Positions 34,725-46,700 of a DNA stretch of 64,000 nt are shown here, piece by piece. The stretch is from Apricaphanius iberus (Eukaryota > Chordata > Actinopteri > Cyprinodontiformes > Aphaniidae): contig JAPXFQ010000384.1 in NCBI GenBank assembly GCA_028564705.1, positions 255,501 through 319,500 of the forward strand, in the 5' to 3' direction. Within the stretch, counting starts at the first letter, position 1; each line of letters starts with the position of its first letter. Under the pieces are notes generated by a model. It did not search any database. It saw nothing but the letters and a program-made list of their open reading frames with translations, and was not told the origin of the DNA. Made by a program: the position numbers and the translations under genes.

Positions 34725-37700
34725 TCACGGAGTACCCTGAATATAGCGGGCTAAGTCCTGCTCCAGTTCCTCCCATGTTTTCTCCTGTAAATCTCTCTAG
34801 AAAAAGGAAGAAGAGACTCATGGATGTTATAAAAGCAGAAACACAAAGATCACCTGACCGATGGAGGTCAGAATGGATTCCTGCAGGAAACTCACCCGAC
34901 CGGGCGTTCCCTCTGTGGTCTTCTTGCAGGGTTCGGTCCTGCTCTTCTCCGCTTGCTTCACTCTCTGGCACGCCTGCTTCTTCTCCTCAAGCTCCTTCTT
35001 CAGAGCCACAATGGTCTCATCCTGAGCCAAAACATGCTGCAGGAGCTGCTGCTTGGCCTTCTTTTGCTCTTTCCTGCATCGTGCCGAAACCACCATCAGT
35101 CCTGATCCCCTGATTTTTATGGTGAACAGGAGTTTAGACCTCTGACCTTTCAGCCGCTTCCTTTGCCAGCACTCTCCTGTGGAGCTCTATGTTGTCCAGC
35201 GTCTCCAGCATCTCCTGCTGCTTCTTCTGCTTCTCCTCCAGGATGAGGCGCCGTCTCTCCTCCTCCTCCATCTGCTGCCGCTGCCTCAGCAGAGCCAGCC
35301 TCTCCCTCAGCTCGGCCAGGGACATCTCACCGAGCAGCTCATGGCCTGCAGTCTGATACCAAGAGACGCGTTAGAGGTCCCACAGGGATCCAAGACGCCG
35401 GGTGTGAAATCCTCTTACCTCCGTGTCATCGAAGCTGTTCCGTCTGATGCGAGGGAGCGACTCAATGGCGTGAATTTCGTGGATGATTTTAAACTTCCTG
35501 CAGAGCTCCTCCTGTTGTTCCTCGAGGGCTTGACGAAGGAGCTCCTGACTTTGCTCTGATACTTCTTTCACTGTGAAATGTGCGTCAAACTCGCCTGATT
35601 TAGTAACGAATCCTTAAGATTGCTCTCTTTATGTGTTCAAAGGACAAGACATACCAATTTTCTGCTTCAATTTTCTGATCTTTTCTTTTGCTACTTTTGA
35701 GTTATTGTGACCTTCTGCCACTTGTTGCACCAAATCCCTTAATTCCTTTTCCTCCTGCAGCCGCTTTTCTGCATATTTTTGCATGAGTCGAGCAGTCTGG
35801 CGAGGAGAAAGAAGATATTTTTAAACATATTTTCAAATCAAGTCCCAACACCATCAGCTGATAATTACACACCTCTTCTTTCTTCAGCTGGGCGGCCTTC
35901 TGGTTTCGTTCAGCAATCCGAGTCCGAGTCAGAGCTACCTCCTGTTCTCTGATCCGTGTCTCCAGACGCTTTCGCTCAGTTGTTTGCAGCTTTTCCTGGA
36001 GGTCCCTTTCCAGCATCTCCCTCTGCCTCTGCAGGAAACTCGAGGGGTCTGCAGCTCCTTGCACCAGTTGCTCTATTCTGTTCAAAACAGTTAAGTGGAG
36101 CAGTCATACTGAGATCCAGAAGAAGAGAAAGACTTATTGACAAAACTAACCTTCAAAAAAAGAAGCTATTTTACTGTTTCTAATGCAAAGTGTTTGGTTT
36201 ATTTAAATGTGAAGTTATAATCAGCATGAAATAGGTCTTAAAGGAGCAGACAGGTCCGGAGTGGCTAATTGGGAGCACCGGGACATTTCCTTGTGGGCCG
36301 GTCGGATATTTGGGCCGCAAGGGCAAGCAGAGTTGTACCAAATATGCAAGTAGGCAAAAATGAGTTGCAGAAAAATAATCATATTGTGAGAAATAAAGTA
36401 AAACGGAACTAATACAGAGGAAAATGTTTTATAATGTTAAAGCCATAAAAAAAAACTGTTGTTGGCCCAATTAGTCGAATTAGTCAAATGCAATTTTTCT
36501 AACTATTCAGTTGAGATGGAGGTAATCATGTTTCTCCAGTAGATGCGTTATCCACTCACTTCCTGAGCTCTACATTATGTTTATCTAATAACTTAAGATT
36601 TAAAGTAGGTACAGATTTGATCAGGTAGGTTTTTTTTTAGTACCTCTGCAGCTCCTCCTTCACCTGACGGTCGTGCAGAGCCTCTCTTCTCCGAATGGCT
36701 GCATTATTAAGCTTCACCGAGGAGCTTTCGACCTGCAATAATCAAAGAAATATCCTTGTGGACTCTCATGCATGCAGGTGATTAGCCGGAGCAGTTGTAA
36801 CGGTTAGTTACTACCTTAATATTGGCAGGAATTCCTGATGACTGAAATGAATCAAACTTCAGCTCGGAGTCGAGGTCGGCCTTAATCTGGGAAATCACTC
36901 TCTGCGAAACAAAGCCAGGGGTCAGCAGAAACGCTCCTGTTCCACACCAACACTTTGCAACTGATTAATGAAGAACATTCAATTATTACGAAAAAGGATG
37001 GAAAACATTTGGTATTTTGTACAGTTTTATTTATATTGTTTGTAGCGTTGAGATAAACTGACAGAATTGGACTAAATCATCTTTTATTAAAGATGATTTA
37101 ATTTGACTAAACTAAATGACTACAGACCAGTTGCCCTGACATCTGTGGTCATGAAATCCTTTGAGCGACTGGTGCTGTCCCACCTAAAGGAAATCACGGA
37201 TCCCCTGCTAGACCCCCTGCAGTTCGCCTATAGAGCAAACAGGTCAGTGGATGACGCAGTCAACATGGCTCTCCACTACATCCTGCAACACCTAGACTCT
37301 GCAGGTACCTACGCTCGGGTCCTGTTTGAGGACTTCAGCTCTGCATTTAACACCATCGTCCCAGAGCTCCTCCACCAAAAACTGTCCCAGCTCACCGTGC
37401 CTCCCTCCACCTGTCAGTGGATTACCAGTTTCCTGACTGACAGGAGGCAGCAGGTGAAACTGGGTAACTTCACATCCAGCACCCGGTCCCTCAGCATCGG
37501 CGCCCCCCAGGGATGTGTTCTCTCCCCACTGCTTTTCTCCCTTTACACCACTGATTGCACGTCAAGAGACCCTTCTGTGAAACTCCTGAAGTTTGCAGAT
37601 GACACCACCGTCATTGGACTCATCCGTGACGGCGACGAGTCTGCATACAGAAGGGAGGTGGAACAGCTGGTCCTCTGGTGCAGTCAGAACCACCTGGAGC

Positions 37701-40656
37701 TAAACCCGCTCAAAACTGTGGAGATGACAGTCGACTTCAGGAAGAGACCCCCTTCAACATCTCCTCTCATAATCACCAACAGGCCAGTCTCCACAGTAGA
37801 GTCTTTCAGGTTCCTAGGATCCACCATCACACGGGACCTGAAGTGGACCTCCCACATTGACTCTATAAGGAAGAAGGCCCAGCAAAGGCTCTACTTTCTG
37901 CGTCAGCTCAGAAACACAGTTTCTTCCCCCAGGCTGTCGCTCTGATGAACTCTGAATAGTCACAGAGTGTGAGTCCACTCACATGAATAATAAACTAAAA
38001 CTCTGCACTGCTGTATATACTTACAAAGAGACAGAAGGGACACAGATGGATCCAGCGATCCACTGATTTTGAATAGTTTTGTTCGCTCTTATCTAGTTTT
38101 TCGGACAGCTCACATTGTAAAGAGAGGGACGGCCACCGATGTACCAGAAGGTGCTCCCTCTCCTGTGCAATGATATGGCTTCCAGGCTTTTCTATAATGA
38201 CTCCCTCACATGAATCGTCTCCTTAAAGTTAAACCAGCCATTAAAAGAAATCCAAATTATGCACAAATTAGTCTTTCAGAGAGAGAGGGAGACCTTGTGA
38301 TAAAGTCCCAGATTTATTGTTTATCTGTTGCTAATTAATATACTATCAGTGTTTTAAAACTTTTATTGATAATTATTGATACAATTAGTGATTCTGTTCA
38401 ACATAGCCCCTCATTTCCACAGAAAGAGCTAATATGATTCTGAAAATAAATATGTTTTCATTACACATTCCTCTCATTCCTTTCATGCAATTTGGGCTCC
38501 CTAAAAAGATTTACCCATCAGACTGATAGATTTAGATAAGAAACACATTTTTTCATGTTCATTTAGGGCGATTTGATTTTTATTATATACCAGAGATATG
38601 TTGAAATTTGAACCTGATTCTAGTAGGATGGAGGAAAAAGCTGCTACCTTTGTGTGCTCCGATTTCTCTGGATTCCCACATCTGAACTGTTTCATATTTG
38701 CCTCAAAGAGAAGTTCCTAAGGTGAAAAAGACACAGATGTGGAAGTGAGTGCAAGCGGTAATATATTCATATATATTCTGCTGCAGATTTTGTGTCGTTT
38801 ATTTCCGTTACTGCTACTCTGGCCACTATTAAATACATCTCAGGTTAATACTATCTTTACCTAAACAGCTAAGATATACAATATATATAATTTAAATAAA
38901 CGATAATAAAGAGAACATAGGAAACATTATTTATCTGCCACATCTTGTCTTCAGATGCCAAAACATGTTTGTGAATGTAAAAGAAGACATGTACCTCAGC
39001 GTATTGTTGATTCTTCTCTTTAATCTCCTCTATAATCTGCATTTCTCTTGAAGCCGTGTAAGTACTGCTTGGTACCTACGAAAGCAAAGCGTCTTAATTT
39101 TGTTGTTAACAGAACCACAAACATACAGCAACTCTTACTCAACAATACATTTGAGTGCATATATAGAAAGCACTTGTCTCAATCTTGTTGCTGGACCTAA
39201 ATAAAATGTATTCTAGTCAAAATAAGGTCTGTCTTATGATAATACAGCCATCAAAGATCATTTTTATGCTTTGGATCTGCAATGATCCTCTTCTGCAAAA
39301 TCTATTTTCATAGTTTCAATCAAATCAGACACATTTATTTATTACTGAGCAGATAAAATAGGAAAGGGCAAAAAAATATATTCCTAAACTCTTCTTTTGT
39401 GCCCCCCCAAGGACTTTTAGCTTTACAATTTTGGCCCTCAGGGCAAAAGTTTTGACACCTTAGCCCTAGAGAGTTTAATAAGAGCCTTAACTTTACATTT
39501 ATCTTCACCAAATGAGAAAATAAATAAAAACCAATGCTTCCTGGCAAAAATTCCTTGATCCTTTAAATTGAAAATGGCATAAACATTTAAAGTTGTTCCT
39601 GTCATTGTTTATATTACACAAGTTTATGACATTTCCGCTGTTCGAAGTTAAAAAAAGAGCCAGATAATATCTGTAAAGCTGTGTGATCCTGACTGGTTTG
39701 AACTTTTCTTGCAGCGGGATCAGCTCCGGCGTGGGTACAGGTCGAGGTTTAGGTTTGGAGAGGTTGAACTCCTCACACTTGGTGGGTTTGACTGAAGCTT
39801 TCCTGACATCACTTTCTTTTGTGGCAACAAGCTGATCCATGAGAAGATTTATCTGAGGGCGCCACCTAAAGGACACAGGGACACGTCGCTTTCACTTTGA
39901 AGTATGTTGCTCTAAATTCTCCTCAGGAATCCATTTTTATAACCTGAGCAGAGGGGCAACCCAGTGCTTCGCCACAAACTCAGCCTCGTATATGTTGTTC
40001 CACTCCTCTTGTATCCATGAGGTGAGGTTTGAGAGGAGAAAGTCTAGAAACTAAACAGAGAGAAAACCGTAACATATCTGCTATCCACTATAATCATTTT
40101 CAGTGGCTTTGTTCAAACACTCACCAAATTCATTTTCAAGATGCCCAGAGATTTAACGATGCTGCTAAAATGATCAAGCCCAAGTTGGTCAAGAGAAAAT
40201 ATGGCAAGGTAACAGATAACTGGGAAAACATATAAACATGTCAGAGTTCCTCTTTTATTCATCATGGCTGATGGGGATTTTAAAGTTTACTTACTGATAA
40301 ACTGGCTGCGGTCACTTCTGCACAGCCACTTCTTATTCTGACCGTAGAAAGCACCGATGACAACCTTCAGCAGCTTTTTATACTCAACACAACCAGAAAC
40401 AACTTCCAGGATGAATTTCCTCCCTGGAGGATCGATGCGCTGCAACAGATAACAGGCTTAATCAAAGGAGTCGTCATATCCAACACATGAGTCACGTTAT
40501 ATATTTATGTAATACCTGCAGATCCGTGCAGGCTTCCTCTAAGAACACGTCCACACATCGACTGTCAGATGCAAACTTATCGAGTAGCGCGCAGGCTTCC
40601 TTCACCAGGGATCCGAACCCGGACGGCATTTTTAAATCATCAGAGAAGTCAGACAT
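34725..40656 (-). CDS. cfap99: Cilia- and flagella-associated protein 99
   Basis: Fifteen coding exons: 40516-40656 (start), 40295-40439, 40125-40219, 39944-40050, 39694-39865, 38995-39075, 38648-38716, 36815-36901, 36644-36732, 35873-36077, 35655-35796, 35419-35570, 35147-35352, 34896-35073 and 34725-34796 (stop). Every junction is in phase and the product is 646 aa. The N-terminal half is mostly helical, with [17 protein letters not shown], then a Pro-rich linker ([20 protein letters not shown]) and [12 protein letters not shown]. From about residue 330 to 640 it is a Lys/Glu/Arg-rich coiled coil that includes [24 protein letters not shown]99 is a little-studied protein of motile cilia and sperm flagella. 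The identity rests on recognised sequence and on the divergent neighbour zfyve28, as in human. The exon 5 donor is weak (GTCAGG). Intron 7 carries an antisense LINE fragment. Confidence 0.92.
36240..36330. repeat. Short dispersed-repeat fragment in cfap99 intron 9
   Basis: 'ggagtggctaattgggagca' and 'gggccggtcggatatttggg' are wording I associate with a common fish repeat, possibly hAT-type. It is only a fragment and the family is uncertain. Confidence 0.35.
37087..38075 (+). mobile_element. CR1/L2-superfamily LINE reverse-transcriptase fragment
   Basis: An open frame at 37103-37945 (280 codons, no stop) encodes much of a reverse transcriptase: [27 protein letters not shown] (about residue 78), [15 protein letters not shown], and the catalytic FADDTTV (about residue 164), followed by [11 protein letters not shown]. 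Endonuclease and 5' parts are absent. After RQLRN the sequence jumps to what is normally a distal segment ('cccccaggctgtcgctctga'), so a piece is deleted. The style is Rex1/Babar- or L2-like. It lies in cfap99 intron 7 in antisense to that gene and looks relatively young, given the intact frame. Confidence 0.85.
39390..39470. repeat. Probable hAT-like fragment in cfap99 intron 5
   Basis: 'ttggccctcagggcaaaagt' followed by 'ttttgacacctt' resembles a degraded hAT-Charlie right end like that at 12270-12302. A short fragment only. Confidence 0.35.
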
Positions 40657-40783
40657 TACCTTCCAACTTATTTGCCAGATCTTTTTCCTTTAAGATGCGG
40701 GAAAAATATTAGCTGAAAACCGTTGCCCTCTCCCCCACCAATAAACTCAATGTTTGGCTGGAAAGCGTATCAAACTGCGTCCC

Positions 40784-40796
40784 GTTGCCAAGCAAC
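40784..40796. promoter_or_regulatory. RFX X-box upstream of cfap99
   Basis: GTTGCCAAGCAAC fits the X-box consensus GTNRCC-N(0-3)-RGYAAC exactly, with a 1-base spacer. It lies 128 bases upstream of the cfap99 start codon. RFX factors drive ciliary genes through such sites, so it is a plausible ciliogenic promoter element. The consensus and role are established; use at this site is inferred. Confidence 0.75.
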
Positions 40797-40892
40797 AGAA
40801 ACCAGACAACAGAGGCGCTGGAAACCCGGAAGTAAGGCAAGGTGTGCGTATGTATGTTTCAATCTTTAAAAGCGACTCTTGGTTTTTTTTAG

Positions 40893-41278
40893 GAGGGTAG
40901 ATTTGTGTCTGTAATATTCAATCAAAAAAAAAAAGGTTTGTTTAAATCAAAAAATATATTTTCAATCCAATAAAGATCCAAAAAGTGTTTTAATGCAACA
41001 ACATTGTTGAGACAAAAAAATGCATTTGAACACTTATTCTTTGATTGAAAATGTTTTCCTTGGTTGAATTGAATTTGTTCTTAGTTATTTTTTTTAAGCA
41101 ACTTTTTTTTATAGAAGTAATGTTATTTTGTGTTTGGAACTATATTGCTGCTATCAAACACTTTTTTCTTTGATTGAAAATGTGTTTTGTTTATTGAAGT
41201 TAAGTTTTTTTGGATTGAAAATATATTTTCTGAATGAAGAAACCACTTTTATTGAATAATCGGACACAATCTACTCTC
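40893..41278. mobile_element. AT-rich MITE, second copy
   Basis: About 386 bp. The left end GAGGGTAGATTTGTGTC is mirrored at the right as GAGAGTAGATTGTGTCC in reverse complement. The interior is AT-rich with recurrent 'tgattgaaaatgt' in both orientations. It starts about 240 bases upstream of the cfap99 start codon and about 100 bases beyond its X-box. It is related to the copy at 32723. Confidence 0.7.
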
Positions 41279-42330
41279 ATACTTTTTAATCCACGCGTAT
41301 TAGTATCACGGCATCCCGATTCTTTTATGGCCTCCATGACGTCAGTGCGAGTATTAAATTTGTATTTCAAAGGAAAAATACTTTACTGATCACATAGGGA
41401 TAAATAAATGTTGTAACTCATATTATCCTATGTTTTTCACACATTTGCTGTTGATGCTAATAACTGTGGAGATGGATGATCTTCTGTAGCAGTCTGAATT
41501 AGCAGATCTGAAGAACCCTCTGACTGAAGACGCTCTGTTTTTGTATAACAGCATAATATAGCATGGGTATGAGATTGTAATAATTCAATTTAATTATATG
41601 TCATTATCTACTAACTAAACATTGCACCACATTTCGATTTATCTTGGTTTCTAATTGGATGGAGGCAGCTGACCATGATAAAGACCCTTGAACAAAAATA
41701 ACCTCCTTGCGCTTGTACATATCATTTATTTGAATTAAAAATATTTTTCTATTATTCTCAAACGGAAATTATTTCACACTTGAACAATTTTCTTCACAGC
41801 AACCAACTTGTTTGCAAAAGATAATTAGGATTGATGGGAGAGATGGTTTGAACTTCCTCCTTCTCTTTCTGTCATCTTTACTTTTGCCTTGGTTTCACAT
41901 CTCCTCCGTTTAACTTAGCTGGAATTTTGTGGCTACAGTTGAGGTATTATTTACACTTTTGGTGATGCTGTTCAGCTTCTCCAAATAGTTAACTCCATTG
42001 TTTCTATAGGTACAGATCAAAATAAATGGCCAAAGGTAAAAAAAAAAAAAAAGGAAAGTAACAGCAAAAATCCTTCCAACTTCACACCGTCCAAAACCAG
42101 AGAGAATACTAATCCAAACAGTATGTGTCTGCCAGAAATGGAGCAATTCATAAAAATAAATAAAATAAATAAGAATGAAAATAACAGAGCTACTCCAACT
42201 TGCAACCATAACCCTTTATCGGGTTAAGTAAAATGTAGAGAAGTTGCAGAAAAAAGTAAGTAAATATAAATCTGGTTCACACATAAACAACAGGAGCAGA
42301 CTACAAAAAATAAAAAATAAATACTACTAA
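41279..42330. other. Non-coding DNA between cfap99 and zfyve28
   Basis: AT-rich with an A-homopolymer near 42037-42051. Frames on the minus strand at 41910-42209 look like random hydrophobic translation. No exon was recognised. Confidence 0.45.
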
Positions 42331-42760
42331 ATGTAATTGATTTTAATTATATAGCACCATTTCACAACACATGTCATCTCAAGGCACTTTACAGTAAAAG
42401 TAATTTCAGTTAAATGACACATATTCCCATTTATCCTTCAGTTCATTATTCCAATCAGTTTAGAGGTTTTCAGGAACCCCAGCGCATTGCATCGACTTGT
42501 ATCACTCTGAATATACTGCATACTGAACAAGCATGTAGGCACAGTGGAGAGGAAAAACTCCCCTTTAACAGACAGAAGCCTCCAGCAGAATCAGGCTCAG
42601 TTTGAACGCTATCTGCCAAGACTGACTGGGGGTTCCCAAAGACAGAGAAGAGAGAGTAGTAGAAAGTTGATAACAGGACACAGAGAACATCCCTGCTAAT
42701 TTCCCCCTCCATCAAGACATCACACCTGAGCAGGATGAAATACCAGGTATAGCTTCTATG
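42331..42760. repeat. Dispersed fish repeat, shared with 52360-52600
   Basis: It starts with an L2-like 3' motif ('ttatatagcaccatttcaca', 'ctcaaggcactttacag') and continues through 'gaaaaactcccctttaacag' and 'actgactgggggttc'. The same order of motifs, degraded, appears at 52365-52560. The full wording is common in fish genomes, but I cannot name the family. Confidence 0.55.
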
Positions 42761-43235
42761 GAGAGAAAAAAAACACCCACTAGGTTAACAGTTGAAATAA
42801 CAGGATATAATGCAAAAGGAGAACAGTAGAAGAGAACAGTAGCAGAGTGAAGAAAAGAGGTCAGTGTTTTTACTAAATAAGTCTGAGGTGAAAAATGTTG
42901 CTTGCATGTTTTTTTAATAAATATTTCATTGAAACTATCACACATTAACAATTAAATTCACAGTTAAAAAGTTTAGAAAAAATCCGACCTAACAGGGATA
43001 AATTAGTTAGAAAAGGGGATTAAAGCATCAGCGCTGTAAATTGCACTTATTAACATTTCTGCTGCTTTTGCACACTGTTTCTTTTTTCTCAGTGCACATT
43101 CTGTATGCCAATTTATCTGTAATTTTGTCTTTTCTAACTGCGCAGTACTCTGGTTTTGTAACTATATCCATAATTTATTTTATTGACTCCTAAATCTTGC
43201 TTGGCTGCTGTTATAACCGAATTGTGGGACAATAA

Positions 43236-43264
43236 AGGGTTATTCTATTCTATTCTATTCTATT
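43236..43264 (+). repeat. (TTCTA)n microsatellite at a retroelement tail
   Basis: Four to five TTCTA units follow 'gtgggacaataaagggtta', which looks like the 3' end of a LINE or SINE with its simple-repeat tail. Confidence 0.6.
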
Positions 43265-43369
43265 TGCAATAATTAATGTGATGGATTTCCTGGTGCAAAC
43301 ACAAACCTGTAGAACTTGTCTGCTCGGTTTAGGTATGTTGGGTGGTACATTACTTACACAGGTGACCGT

Positions 43370-43745
43370 CTTCGCTGATTGGTCGGAGCAGCAGCTGAAA
43401 ACAGTGGGCGGGGCCTGTTGTCAACGTGACCGTCATGAAGTAACTGGGGGGGACAGAAAGGAGCGCAGCCGTCAGTCGGTTTGTGTCCGGGCGGAGGAGG
43501 CAGGCAGAGCGTCGGAATCGAGGAAATATGGGAATAACTTCTCACAGATCTTATTTGTTCCGGTCCACATCCAGGCTGTAGTCCAGGAGAGCCATCAGTA
43601 CACCGTGTCTGGTTCTCCGGCTGACAGGGGGATCCACCGCAGCTAGCTGGGTTAGCAGCTCGCCGTCACCGTGAGGCTGCCGAGCGAGCGACCGACCGGG
43701 GAGGCAGAGGAGAGCCGAGGAAGGGCTGTGACAAAGGAAGGAGCC
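43370..43745 (+). promoter_or_regulatory. GC-rich promoter/5' UTR region of zfyve28
   Basis: A clear rise in G+C and CpG frequency over the AT-rich surroundings, directly upstream of the zfyve28 start codon. It is the likely CpG-island promoter and 5' UTR. No TATA box was identified. The distance to the cfap99 start (40656) is about 3 kb, so a shared compact bidirectional promoter is unlikely. Confidence 0.6.
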
Positions 43746-46700
43746 ATGAACCGCTTCAGAAAGTGGCTCTATAAACCCAAGGTGAGTTTCTGCGGACCGT
43801 CAGCCCATCTCCGCCCTGCCGTGTCCCGGTTCCGATGCGTTTCATCCCGGTGGACTCTGCAGCAGACCTGCTAACATTAGCTGTGATCCTGATGTTTGAC
43901 AAGCTGCTGTCCCTTTGTTGGTGTTGTTGTTGTTGGGATGTTTTTTTTTTACCTCATTGTTGGAGGCTGACAATTCAAACCGATTTAGGCACCGCTGCGG
44001 GAAACTTTAATTAGATTTCCTGTGAATAATTCAAGATCAATTTAACAGTAATTGGCATGTAATTCTCAAACATTATAGCATCTGTAAACAAAAACTAAAA
44101 ACGGAATTATGTTAGCTATATTTTTGAAATGATTGTTATATTTAAAGTTTTAAAAAAAACAACTAAAAGGATGCTAGATCTGGGTAAAAAATTGCATTGA
44201 TTCAAGCTTACTTTTTTACTGCCGATGCTCAGCTTATAAAGATTCTGCAGTAAGATTTAATATATTAAAGATGTGAAGGGATTTCAGTGAAGTACTCAGC
44301 AGGAATGTGGCAGAAAAACCCTACAGCTCCATCATCTTTGCTTTTACCCCAAGCTTTATTTTTTTTACCCCCTTCAGTGGCTTTACTCTGCCTGTCCAGT
44401 CCTTCAGTGCAACTCTCTTGCGACTTTTGGACACATCCCTGCTCCCACACGCCTGAATCAAAGGAAAGGGGTTCGCAAAACTAACCTGCATCCCAAGTAG
44501 GTACATCACTCTTTTGTTGGAGCAGATAAGCATCCAAAAATGCAGGAATGGAGCTGCAGCTTTATGAGGTGGGATATTAAGGACCAGTGCCCTACCTGCT
44601 GCCCTAACAGCACTTTATTTATCTTTTAAAGTGGACCGAATCCGAACTTTTCAGTTGAATTAGCCTGCCTTATACAGCAGAGGAAGTATTAAAGGCTTGC
44701 TTGGCTCGTTAAATGACCGGTTCGATAATACTCGGATTGCAGCAGGGAAGCGTGGCTCAACGTGTGGACGTCTCTCCAGGGTGCAAATTCCTGTTAAATG
44801 TTTTGTTAACTTTAGGCCGTGAGGAATTTCGACCCACAGCTGGAGCATGCCGAGAGCTCAGGGCAGTACATTGTTGATTCTTTTTAAATTCTTTTTTTTC
44901 TTCAAAGGTTTCTTATCATGCATATCAATTAGAGAAAGAATCTGATAAGTTAACCTGTCTGCTAAAGAATAAATATTGCAGCGGTTATGTCATGCAAGCT
45001 TAGATAAAAAGACCTCTGATTACATATTATCCACCTGCTCTTGACCGCACACCTGCGTCACTTTGTTTCCACTGCTAAATCATGTTTTCTATTGTGGTCC
45101 GGCCAAAGTGTCCTGACTTTACCACAGCATTGTTAACCTGCGTTATAATCGCCGCCTCTGACCTCCTGGGAGGTTGCATCAGCGTCCTTTCTGCCAAACT
45201 GCAGCCTTCCTCTGAGAAACGACTCGTCCTGGAGAGAAAAAAATGAGCAGAAGCAGCAGTGAAGGGGCAGCAGTCTGCACCCATCCTCTCATATATTCCC
45301 TCTTCTCTTATTAAACATTGTGGTTTAGTCATTGAGCATCTACTGTAAGCAGTTTATCTCTGAACTATGTACTCCTGGAGATAGAAAAGTGTTGAATCAG
45401 CTCGCTCCGTTGACTGAAACGGGGATATTGATATTTCCAGAGCGGCTCTGTTCAACCCTGGATAAGTCCCACACTGAAAGGCTTTCTTTTGTTTTGCCCC
45501 ACAATCCCAGCTCACACTTTTGGATAGCAGCATGCAGCCCTGTGCAGGAATTTATGTTTCCCTCCTTTTCCATCTGCAATAGTATGAATATTAAGCAGCT
45601 TAGTTCTATGAAAGTATTAAAACACCCTTAAATCGAGTGTTTGAGAAAATACTACAGGCAGATGATCAGAGTGAGAAGGCCAGGCGGAAACACGCTGCAA
45701 GACGGAGCATTGTGTCCGAGTTTGGAACGTCGGTTCCGACGAAATTCCGGAGGCTGGAAGCTCCGGTCCCCATGGTAACCTCATGGTAAACAGGAAGAGT
45801 TAGATGAAATCATATACGATGGAATAGAAACGAGCAGAAAGAAACGGTAATAGAAAAATACAAGCTGAACTATGACCCCGAATCCCTGAGGAGTTGAAAA
45901 GGAGGCTTTATGGATGCAGAGCAGGACCAATATGCAGACACAGAAATAGAAAGTTCAAGCCAAGGCCAACGTCTTTCTACCCGTGCGGCCTGACAGATGC
46001 TTAAAGTGGAGCGGTAAAAGAAAACGAGGTGGATTAGCAGCACTTCATCCAGGACATTTTTCTGTGGAATATTGTCTGTGCTGCCTGGATGTTTAGCTGT
46101 TAGCATTTCATTACTTTCTTCATTCAGAAGCCTCTTCAGGTCATATATATCAGGCCGTCTGGTTGGGGACCTGGGCTGGGGGGGGCTACTCTTGCCATGT
46201 TGGGGGCTTTGCCAGTCTGCTTGTCCCCGTCCTGGTGGGCACGGGGTTTGTCTCCCAGGTGCAGGAGCAGGTTGCCCTATTGGGGGCGTCTGTCCCTGGG
46301 CCTGGGAGTATAGTGTATGTATGGGGCGTATGAATGAGTTCACAGCGTCCGTTTTTGGGTGTCCTGTGTTGGTGAGAATGTGTGTGTGTAAGCGGGGGGG
46401 TACGTATGATTGTGTCTGTATGTCTACTTGTCAGGCTGGGTCTTTGGCTGCCCTCTGGCCTGGCGCATTTCAAACCCCACATCCAGTGGGGACTTCTTCC
46501 CCTCCGTCACTCCCTGTCAGTAAACGATGCCCCTGCCCGCTGGTCAATGGGGGCTCTCGATGCCTGGGGCTGGGGCCCGGATGCGGCCCGGCTCGGCCCT
46601 GGTGCATGCCTGGCTGGTCCTGGGTGTCGAGCGGCTTGTGTTTCAGGCCAATGTCCTTCTTGGACTGACTGGGGCTCCTCTTATGGTGGTGCCGGGGTTG

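Noticed and set aside
41910..42209. Hydrophobic 99-codon frame on the minus strand
   Set aside because: It reads through a poly-A run and has no motif.
43278..43646. 122-codon frame upstream of zfyve28
   Set aside because: It lies in the GC-rich promoter/5' UTR region, and the real start is the ATG at 43746 with a clear match to ZFYVE28.
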